Below are positions 46,743-52,876 of a stretch of 64,000 bases of DNA, piece after piece. The notes under the pieces were generated by a model. The model did no database searches. It was not told the DNA's origin and worked only from the letters and a program-made list of their open reading frames with translations. How positions within the stretch are numbered: position 1 is the stretch's first letter; every line of letters begins with the position of its first letter. A program made the position numbers and the translations under genes. Source of the DNA: M3007 sp965249785 (GTDB taxonomy: Bacteria > Bacteroidota > Bacteroidia > Chitinophagales > Saprospiraceae); NCBI GenBank assembly GCA_965249785.1, contig CBDFMU010000012.1, forward strand, positions 372,001-436,000, read 5' to 3'.

Positions 46743-47097
46743 CGCTGTCTTCCGTTTCGATCTCTTTAAAATAACGCACAGCATTGATTTTCAAGATTCT
46801 CTCCTGTTCAAACGTGTTTTGAGGCACCATCTCCAGCACCTGGCGGTAGTGCGGCCAGCCATCTTCATCGCGGCCAACAAACTCAAAATATCCGTCCGCG
46901 CTCAATAATCGGCAGACCGCAATGTGCATCAAGTCTTGTTTTTCTTCTTTCCCAAATGATTTTTTCCAGCGTCCCAGCTCTTGAATACCGATCAGAAATA
47001 ATACTGTATTGAGATCGGGCAGGGTTTCGCGGCGCATCGAATCTTTGACAAGGTGCTGAACGCGCAGCCATTCAAAGTCTAATTCCCAGTTTTCCAT
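46717..47097 (-). CDS. Conserved hypothetical protein
   Basis: 126 residues, acidic, no signal peptide or membrane segment. It opens ENWELDFEWLRVQHLVKDSM and contains LPDLNTVLFLIGIQELG and LMHIAVCRLLSADGYFEF-GRDEDGWPHY. It appears to be a helical cytoplasmic protein of a family I recall from Bacteroidota, with no known function. Its end overlaps the start of the cyclophilin gene by 26 bp, so the two form one transcript. Confidence 0.7.
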   Translation of the reverse strand: MENWELDFEWLRVQHLVKDSMRRETLPDLNTVLFLIGIQELGRWKKSFGKEEKQDLMHIAVCRLLSADGYFEFVGRDEDGWPHYRQVLEMVPQNTFEQERILKINAVRYFKEIETEDSDVQVPTDQ

Positions 47098-47145
47098 GCG
47101 GCAAAATTAAGGCGATCTGGTCAGAATTAGCCAAGCATTGAAAAT

Positions 47146-47230
47146 GTCTTCTACTGGATACTTGGGGAAGGGGGCGAAAGCCTTTTTTTGTGATTGCAAC
47201 AACTATCGAATCAATGCGTCCGCTACAATG
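47146..47230 (+). mobile_element. Decayed left end of an IS4-family element (relic 1)
   Basis: The segment matches the left end of the intact IS (from 30126) in order: tactgga, ggcgaaagcc, then ttgcaacaac and an aatc-atgc stretch before where the transposase start would be. No transposase sequence follows. It is in the same orientation as the two intact copies. Confidence 0.7.
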
Positions 47231-47337
47231 ATGCCAACTTGGCGGCTTATACACTTCATCAAACCTTGGAGAAAGCAAAGGCCTTTCCCGGTACCTGGAA
47301 TTCAACGAATGCTTCTCGAGAAATTGGTCTAAAATAA

Positions 47338-47358
47338 AGTCTACTAATTTTGTAGGGT
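47338..47358. promoter_or_regulatory. Rrf2-type operator upstream of the cysteine leader
   Basis: AGTCTAC-N7-GTAGGGT matches the operator at the rrf2 promoter (48943-48963, AGTCTAC-N7-GTAGACT) in spacing and in 12 of 14 half-site bases. It overlaps the -33 region of the promoter at 47376. Confidence 0.7.
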
Positions 47359-47375
47359 TTTAAAAAATATGCCCT

Positions 47376-47383
47376 TACCTTTG
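47376..47383 (+). promoter_or_regulatory. Promoter -7 element (TACCTTTG) for the cysteine leader/cysH unit
   Basis: TACCTTTG with a -33 TTTG at 47349-47352, 27 bp upstream: the best-matched Bacteroidota promoter in the window. Transcription would start near 47390, ~14 nt before the leader ORF. Confidence 0.7.
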
Positions 47384-47403
47384 CCACATCTCAATCAAGT
47401 AAT

Positions 47404-47499
47404 ATGTACCTCTACTCGCTTAATATGTCCATGTGTTGTTGCTGTCCTGCTCGGCTTACCAAAGCGGCTACCTCGACCTTTTGGATAAATATGCGATAA
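47404..47499 (+). CDS. Cysteine-rich leader peptide (31 codons, four consecutive Cys codons)
   Basis: The ORF opens ATG and its product begins MYLYSLNMSMCCCCPARLTK, with Cys codons 47434-47445 (TGT TGT TGC TGT). Met codons at 47425 and 47431 offer shorter starts. The stop TAA is at 47497-47499 and sits in the loop region of a small hairpin (atgcg/cgcat, 47491-47504). Placement just after a promoter and before a strong terminator and a sulfur-assimilation gene is that of an attenuator leader. A peptide of this composition would stall translation when Cys-tRNA is scarce. No function of the peptide itself is expected. Confidence 0.7.
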   Translation: MYLYSLNMSMCCCCPARLTKAATSTFWINMR

Positions 47500-47557
47500 C
47501 GCATCATTCATAAAGTACAGGTCTACAAGCCCTTTGGTGTCCATCGCCAAAGGGCTT
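47458..47557 (+). promoter_or_regulatory. Putative cysteine-responsive transcription attenuator
   Basis: The terminator is a perfect 11-bp stem aagccctttgg (47527-47537) / ccaaagggctt (47547-47557) followed by a T-rich tract. The segment accaaagcggct (47458-47469), 13 nt after the last Cys codon, can pair with agccctttggt (47528-47538) over 11 bp with one bulged base, giving an antiterminator. A ribosome stalled on the Cys codons would leave it free; a ribosome reading through would mask it. A smaller hairpin, gctt/aagc, overlaps it. Confidence 0.65.
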
Positions 47558-47589
47558 TTTGTTTTACTCACCCACTTATTCTCTCGCGT

Positions 47590-48237
47590 ATGTCTCTGCA
47601 TCACACCACTACTGCCAATTTTCAAAATCGATTTTTCACCGCCAGTGACGCTGCTACGCGCGCATTGTCCTCTTTTAGCGACCAATATTCCGGACGCGCC
47701 CTGTTCAATACCCGGTTTAGCCCAGAAGACCAGGTCGTGGCGCACCTTATTTTCAGAAACAAACTGCCCTTTCGCGTTTTCACTTCTTGCGGGGCCGATC
47801 AACACGATATATTGGTTCGTTCGGTTGATTTTTTCAACAGCAGTATCGAGGTTTCTTTCCAACAGGCCCGTTTAGCAGCAGCAGAATTCGCTACACGTCA
47901 CCCGGAAATCGTTCGGGAATACGAGCAAAATCCGACGACTGCGCCGTTGAGATAAGTGCTACAAGGCCATCATTTGCTGGTTTCGAGTCGCCGTAAAAAC
48001 CAATTGCCACCAAAGTCAAATTACACCTCCTTAGAGTGGGATGAAGCGAATCAATGCGCCATTTTTTATCCGCTTTTTGACTGGACGGAGCAGCAAGTGC
48101 AAGCCTATCTCGCGCATTACCAGATTCCCCTGATTTCAGTGACTCCTGCGCCCGTTCCGGTGGCGGCTCCTTCTACTTTTTCAGCCGCTTTATTGGTATT
48201 GGCTGTACTAGTACTTTTTGTTAGAGATTCTACTTCT
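47590..48237 (+). pseudogene. Decayed cysH-like gene (phosphoadenylylsulfate reductase family)
   Basis: The frame from ATG 47590 runs to an in-frame TAA at 47953-47955 and continues beyond it in the same frame. Across the stop the product aligns with CysH in order: SGRALFNTRFSPEDQVV for the SxSFGxEDQV region, PFRVFT for the xxIFTLDTGR region, APLR-stop-VLQGHHLLVSSRRKNQ for the PLxRALxGxxxWVTGLRxxQS region, then LEWDEANQ and PLFDWTEQQVQAYLAHYQIP. The Cys pair normally before the PL motif and the later GCxPC segment are absent. The C-terminal end runs into the peroxiredoxin gene. It cannot encode an active reductase. Confidence 0.7.
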
Positions 48238-48879
48238 TTATTCCATAATATCAGGCTGTGGCGTGTAACGCAGGTAAGGCTTTACGACATTCACACCCTT
48301 AGGGAATTTCTTGATAGCATCTTCGGTGGAAACGGCAGGCACTACAATTACATCTTCGCCGTGCTTCCAATCGGCTGGCGTAGCGACGCTGAAATTAGCA
48401 GTAAGTTGCAGTGAATCAAGCACTCGCAGCACCTCATGGAAGTTACGGCCCGTAGAAGCAGGATAAGTGAGCGTCAATTTTACCTTCTTGTCCGGCCCGA
48501 TGATGAACAGCGAACGAACGGTGAAATTCTCCGACGAATTTGGGTGAATCATACCGTATAATTCGGCCACTTTGCGCTCTGGATCAGCGATGAGTGGAAA
48601 ATCCAGCGTAACGTTCTGCGTTTCATTAATGTCCTTTATCCAGCCTTCGTGCCGACCCAGCGCATCCACGCTCACAGCCAGTACTTTTGTGTTGCGCTGG
48701 CGAAATTCTTCTTGCAGAGCGGCCGTTTTGCCCAGTTCGGTGGTACAAACCGGCGTGTAATCGGCGGGGTGGGAGAACAAAATACCCCAACTATCGCCGA
48801 GATATTCATAGAAATCAATCTCGCCCACCGTGGTTTGGGCAGTGAAGTTGGGAGCAATGTCTCCTAAACGTAGGCTCAT
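48238..48879 (-). CDS. Peroxiredoxin, 1-Cys (Prx6) type
   Basis: 213 residues. The AhpC/TSA thioredoxin fold has the peroxidatic Cys45 in HPADYTPVCTTE. This is the only Cys in the protein, so it is a 1-Cys enzyme that needs an external thiol to be reduced. The C-terminal 1-cysPrx domain (~155-213) contains ADWKHGEDVIVVPAVS. It reduces hydrogen peroxide and organic hydroperoxides in the cytoplasm. It is divergent from rrf2, and its promoter overlaps the Rrf2-type operator, so it probably shares control with the sulfur genes. Confidence 0.93.
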   Translation of the reverse strand: MSLRLGDIAPNFTAQTTVGEIDFYEYLGDSWGILFSHPADYTPVCTTELGKTAALQEEFRQRNTKVLAVSVDALGRHEGWIKDINETQNVTLDFPLIADPERKVAELYGMIHPNSSENFTVRSLFIIGPDKKVKLTLTYPASTGRNFHEVLRVLDSLQLTANFSVATPADWKHGEDVIVVPAVSTEDAIKKFPKGVNVVKPYLRYTPQPDIME

Positions 48880-48921
48880 AAATGGACTGTTTTATAGTAA
48901 AGATGGAGGGCTGCAATCCGA

Positions 48922-48963
48922 CAAAGGTATATCTTTGCGATCAGTCTACAAAAAAAGTAGACT
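48922..48963. promoter_or_regulatory. Divergent prx/rrf2 promoters with Rrf2-type operator
   Basis: The -7 elements TACCTTTG (minus, 48922-48929) and TATCTTTG (plus, 48930-48937) abut each other. The operator AGTCTAC-N7-GTAGACT (48943-48963) covers the rrf2 start point and the -20 to -34 region of the prx promoter, where a minus-strand TTTG is at 48949-48952. One bound repressor could block both. Confidence 0.7.
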
Positions 48964-48980
48964 AAAATTTATATTTCAAT

Positions 48981-49415
48981 ATGTTATCCAAAAAAGCACA
49001 ATATGCCATTCAAGCCCTGGAATATCTGGCTACTCGTTATGCAGCGGGGCCAGTACTCATCAGCGAGATTGCGGAGAGAAAAGGCATTCCTTTGAAATTT
49101 CTAGAAAATATCCTGCTGGAACTGCGCAATGCTGACATATTGGTCAGTAAAAAAGGGAAGGGCGGCGGCTATTTTTTAAAAAGTTTACCCGAACAAACCA
49201 CGTTGGCCAGCGTCATCCGCGTGATTGATGGGCCGATTGCGATGCTGCCATGTGTGAGTCTGTATTTTTATCGGCCTTGCGAAGTCTGTGACCAAGCTAA
49301 TTGTCGTATTAGCAGTCTGTTTGCGGAAGCGCGGGATGCCGTATTAAGTGTGTTGGAAAAGAAGACTTTGCGGGATTTGGTTGGGCCTAATACGATGCTG
49401 AACCAACTTGGTTGA
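48981..49415 (+). CDS. Rrf2 family transcriptional regulator (CymR-like)
   Basis: 144 residues. Winged helix at the N-terminus (KKAQYAIQALEYLA, ISEIAERKGIPLKFLENILLELRNADIL, KKGKGGGYFL). A C-terminal cysteine cluster, Cys91, Cys100, Cys103 and Cys108 (LPCVSL...RPCEVC...NC), could bind iron-sulfur or zinc or sense thiol state. Bacteroidota members with this layout lie next to sulfate or cysteine genes. Here the operator in front of it and the matching site before the cysteine leader support a cysteine or sulfur role. Autoregulation is likely. Confidence 0.9.
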   Translation: MLSKKAQYAIQALEYLATRYAAGPVLISEIAERKGIPLKFLENILLELRNADILVSKKGKGGGYFLKSLPEQTTLASVIRVIDGPIAMLPCVSLYFYRPCEVCDQANCRISSLFAEARDAVLSVLEKKTLRDLVGPNTMLNQLG

Positions 49416-49459
49416 GCGTATGATTTTAATAAGTTCTTTTCAATAGGTAGAATTTCTTC

Positions 49460-49640
49460 CCTATACTGGGAATTTGAAAAGAGGGTGAAAGCCGACTTTT
49501 GTATTTGCAACAGCAGAAGAATCAATGTTTCCGCCGTACCTACACAAATTTAGCGACTTTCACCCTTCCTGCTATGGCCTGGGATCTGTAAAAACATTTG
49601 GCTTCTAAACTGCCTGCTTCCGTAGCCATACGACAAGATT
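49460..49640 (+). mobile_element. Decayed left end of an IS4-family element with transposase start (relic 2)
   Basis: It matches the left end of the intact IS: tactggg, gaaaagagg, gaaagccga, tttgcaac, atcaatg, then a broken reading frame from 49525 giving MFPPYLHKFS...YGLGSVK-TFGF-stop, which aligns with the intact MLPPHIRKFS...YGLGAVKNIW. It is in the same orientation as the intact copies. It lies just after rrf2. Confidence 0.8.
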
Positions 49641-49709
49641 GGAAACGACGAAAACGAATCTCGGCCAGACACTGTAAGCTATGATAAAACTAAAGCTGGC
49701 TATTCGCCG

Positions 49710-50018
49710 TCAATTAACTGAAAAGGTCAAAGCAAACGGATGAGCAGCGTTATAAAAAGTCAACTCGCTGACACGCATTTTCATATATCGGGTCAGTGGA
49801 AGTTTTTGTACGACTTCCATCAGCTCATTTTCAGAAGCGACGGAAAACACCGCCCACAGTTTTGAGGTTTCGAGTGACAAAGCATAATTCAGGATTTTTC
49901 CCTCATTGAGTAAGCGATTAACTGCTTCGCGCTGATGAGGAATACGGCTCACGAATTCGTCCGGTAAATCCTGGGGCATGGTGAAATCCACCATGTACTG
50001 AATAGATTGGTTGTCCAT
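49710..50018 (-). CDS. Muconolactone isomerase-like (MIase family) small protein
   Basis: 102 residues with the ferredoxin-like fold of the MIase family: YMVDFTMPQDLPDEFVSRIPHQREAVNRLLNEGKILNYALS, then KLWAVFSVASENELMEVVQKLPLTRYMKMRVSELTFYN. Muconolactone isomerase acts in aromatic degradation, but stand-alone relatives like this one have unknown functions. No pathway genes are nearby. Confidence 0.7.
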   Translation of the reverse strand: MDNQSIQYMVDFTMPQDLPDEFVSRIPHQREAVNRLLNEGKILNYALSLETSKLWAVFSVASENELMEVVQKLPLTRYMKMRVSELTFYNAAHPFALTFSVN

Positions 50019-50344
50019 GGTATTGAGTTATGAACAAATGATTGTGGAAATTGTGGGCAATGTTGTTGGCAAAATACGATCAAGCAAATGTACCAAAAAA
50101 TTCGTACCAATCACTTTAAGTTTTGCACAGCTTATCTATACAAAAATCATGCACATCTGGTCGTTTGGTAAGTAGGCTGACATTGCGTCAGTTAGTCACA
50201 CTTTACTAACAATTTTTGACAGTCCATTGCTTTTTTGCCTTGCTATTACGGCAGAAAACAAAAGAGGAGAGCCATGTATTTGGTCTACACGGCACTCCTC
50301 TTGTAAACTATTCGGAAACACGTCCTCAAAAAATTTGCTGGATC
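50019..50344. other. Intergenic stretch holding the ctp terminator
   Basis: No gene is recognised. It contains the terminator of the downstream-transcribed protease gene (50262-50302) and a short repeat ctgac-attgc-gtcag near 50178. Nothing else is seen. Confidence 0.5.
50262..50302 (-). terminator. Intrinsic terminator of the C-terminal processing protease gene
   Basis: The arms 50262-50278 and 50286-50302 pair over 17 nt with two mismatches. They are followed by TTGTTTTC on the minus strand, about 42 bp past the stop. Confidence 0.75.
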
Positions 50345-52471
50345 TTATTGCTTGCCAGCCAGCGCATCCATGCGAATCATGTCTTGCATGACGCGGAGTG
50401 TTTCGTACAATTGAATGTCTTTCTTCTTGTCTTTCAACCAGTTATCATTGCGCGCAATGCGAGATGTATCACTTTGAATTTGTGGCAAATCAGCCACCAC
50501 ATTCTGTATCTGGAAGTCAGTAATAGGCTTGAAAATATTTTCATAGCGTTCTGACTCCTCATCCTGATGTTTGTTCCAAGTCTGATATTTTTCCAGTTGT
50601 AGCGGATACTGGCTCTGATCTTTTTGCTTGCGCAGGCGAGTAGCATTTTCAGCCACTTTCTGGAAAACATCGTTCGCTTTTACGCGGCTTTCGCTGCTCG
50701 TTTTCAGTTTGCCCAAGTCGGCAATATGGTAGGCATTTTGTTTAAACGGCACCGCTTCGATGGTAGTAGATTCGAGGGGATAGTCATTTTCGCGTTCGCC
50801 AAGGTCAACCAGATTATAGAAATCGGGCAGTACTACATCGGGAGTTACTCCGTCGAGTTGAGTCGTTTTTCCGGTAACGCGATAAAACTTCTGAATGGTA
50901 AGTTTCATCTCGCCCAGAGGTTTTACGGATTCGTCATTGGTAGCATTGTCCAGATCAAGAAAGCGCTGTACCGTCCCTTTCCCGTAGGTGCCCGCCGAGC
51001 CAACGATGACGGCGCGACCGTAGTCTTGCATGGCGGCAGCCAATATCTCGGAAGCAGAAGCACTAAAGCCATTGACCATCACCACGAGCGGCCCAGCATA
51101 TTGGACCCGCGCATCATTATCTTCCATGATTTCAGGTTTGCGGTTGCGGCTTTTGACCTGCACAATTGGACCTTCTTCGATAAAGAGGCCAGACATTTGC
51201 ACTACATCGCGCAAGGAACCGCCGCCATTGTTACGCAAATCGAGGATGATACCCTTCACGTTTTCGGCTTTCAATTTCTCTACTTCCTTGGCTACGTCTA
51301 CTGCGCAGGAGGTCTGACCCTGTGGCGTAAAATCAGCGTAGAATTTTGGCAAATAGATGTACCCCACCTTGTCCGGCGTTTCGCTGCTCAAAATCAAGGA
51401 TTTAGCGAAACCCTCTTCCATCAGTACCACATCGCGAGTGATCTTGATGACCTTTTCTGCGCCATCCGATTTTTGGACAGTCAGCGTAGCCACCGAGCCT
51501 TTGGAGCCACGAATTTTAGCGACCACGTCATCAATATCCCAGCCCATTACGTCTACGGGTTCATCATTGCCCTGACCTACTTTCAGGATGATGTCTTTTG
51601 GTTGCAAATCGCCTTGTTTCCAGGCTGGACCGCCGGGTACAATTTCGGTCACGGAAGTTTTTTCTCCATCGCTCTGTAAGCGGGCACCAATACCTTCCAG
51701 TTTCCCAGACATTTGAATATCAAAATTTTCTTTTTCTTTTGGCGAAAAGTAGCCGGTGTGCGGATCGAATACATTGGTAATAGCATTGAAATACATTTCC
51801 ATACGGCGGGTACGGTCCATTTTCATCATGCGCTTAAACCACTTGTCGTAGGTATCCAGCACTTTTTTCCGCTGATCTATTTCCAGGGTAGCAAAAGTTT
51901 TTTTCTCGCCTTTGTAGTCTGGTTTTTCTTGCGTTTCCTGCTCCTCGGTGACGCGGCTGAGCACCTCGTATTTCATCCACTTTTCCCAACGGCTACGCAG
52001 TTCGGTATCATCTTTCGACCAGTCCAGTTTTTTACCATCTGCTTCCAGCACATCGTTTTTGCTGAAATCAAGCGGCGAAGCCAGAATCTGGCGGTACCAG
52101 CCTTGAGTCTTAGTCAAAGCAGCGTCCATTTCATCGGCAGCAAGGTTAAAGAACTCAAAAGTGCCGGCATTCGCTTCATCGTCCAGCTGGGTTTCAAACT
52201 TTTTCAGTTGATCCACATCCGCCTGGCTATAAAAACGTTTGCCCCCGTCTACGTCTTTGAGATATACACTATAGAGTTCTTTGGAGAACGTGTCGTCAAT
52301 TGTTTTGGGCTGGAAGTGCAGGCGGTTAAGCCCTTGCAACAAGGCTTGCATCAGCGCGGCTTCTTTCTGCGGGTCGGGTGCCAGGGGATGTCCGCTAAAG
52401 CGATTCACCAAAAAGGCGGCCCCCGCCAGACCAATGAATGAGAAGACCAACAAAGTGGGTTTCAATTTCAT
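50345..52471 (-). CDS. Carboxy-terminal processing (tail-specific) protease, S41 family
   Basis: The start is set at MKLKPTLLVFSFIGLAG, a signal peptide or N-terminal anchor; an upstream Met would add 19 residues. 708 residues: N-terminal helical domain (~25-240), PDZ domain (~245-340; DIQMSGKLEGIGARLQSDG, PAWKQGDLQPKDIILKVGQG), catalytic domain with Ser in VMVNGFSASASEI and Lys in GTYGKGTVQRF, and a C-terminal Tsp/Prc extension (~540-700). It degrades or trims envelope proteins from the C-terminus in the periplasm, acting by a Ser-Lys dyad. Confidence 0.93.
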   Translation of the reverse strand: MKLKPTLLVFSFIGLAGAAFLVNRFSGHPLAPDPQKEAALMQALLQGLNRLHFQPKTIDDTFSKELYSVYLKDVDGGKRFYSQADVDQLKKFETQLDDEANAGTFEFFNLAADEMDAALTKTQGWYRQILASPLDFSKNDVLEADGKKLDWSKDDTELRSRWEKWMKYEVLSRVTEEQETQEKPDYKGEKKTFATLEIDQRKKVLDTYDKWFKRMMKMDRTRRMEMYFNAITNVFDPHTGYFSPKEKENFDIQMSGKLEGIGARLQSDGEKTSVTEIVPGGPAWKQGDLQPKDIILKVGQGNDEPVDVMGWDIDDVVAKIRGSKGSVATLTVQKSDGAEKVIKITRDVVLMEEGFAKSLILSSETPDKVGYIYLPKFYADFTPQGQTSCAVDVAKEVEKLKAENVKGIILDLRNNGGGSLRDVVQMSGLFIEEGPIVQVKSRNRKPEIMEDNDARVQYAGPLVVMVNGFSASASEILAAAMQDYGRAVIVGSAGTYGKGTVQRFLDLDNATNDESVKPLGEMKLTIQKFYRVTGKTTQLDGVTPDVVLPDFYNLVDLGERENDYPLESTTIEAVPFKQNAYHIADLGKLKTSSESRVKANDVFQKVAENATRLRKQKDQSQYPLQLEKYQTWNKHQDEESERYENIFKPITDFQIQNVVADLPQIQSDTSRIARNDNWLKDKKKDIQLYETLRVMQDMIRMDALAGKQ

Positions 52472-52876
52472 GTCAGTGAGGAATTTATCTAAATCAAAAG
52501 TACCAAAAAGGCGATCGGAATGAAACATCGCAGAGCTTGTGTTTATGGAATGAACAGAAAATATACGGCTTGGTTAAGAGGCAGGGTTCAAAGTTGTTTA
52601 CTTTTTTGTAAATAACCAAGCCAACGGCCACCGTTTGAGGGACATTTACAAACGTAAGAATGTAGAGTTTGTGGCGGCGCATCGGTTTTTTTTCTACGAA
52701 ACCCGTTATTTTTCTCCTGTTTGGTACTGTGCAACAGATATAGAACATAACCCGGTTCGATTTTTGACTAACCAATTTGGGTAAAAGTGTCGGCTATCGG
52801 CTTTTAGCCAAAATTTGCTACACTGCCGTGCTCACTGTATCTTTGTTTCCCCTCATTCCCCTACCGCTCCTCATTC
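52472..52876. other. Divergent intergenic region between ctp and the polysaccharide co-polymerase gene
   Basis: No gene is seen. TATCTTTG (52838-52845, plus strand, with TTTG at 52814-52817) is a good promoter for the gene at 52877. A minus-strand TACGTTTG (52649-52656) could start the ctp transcript. Confidence 0.5.
52838..52845 (+). promoter_or_regulatory. Promoter -7 element (TATCTTTG)
   Basis: TATCTTTG with a TTTG 24 bp upstream, 31 bp before the start codon at 52877. Confidence 0.6.

Noticed and set aside
50624..51679. 351-codon open frame antisense to the C-terminal processing protease
   Set aside because: It mirrors the real gene, has no recognisable domain and has no promoter.
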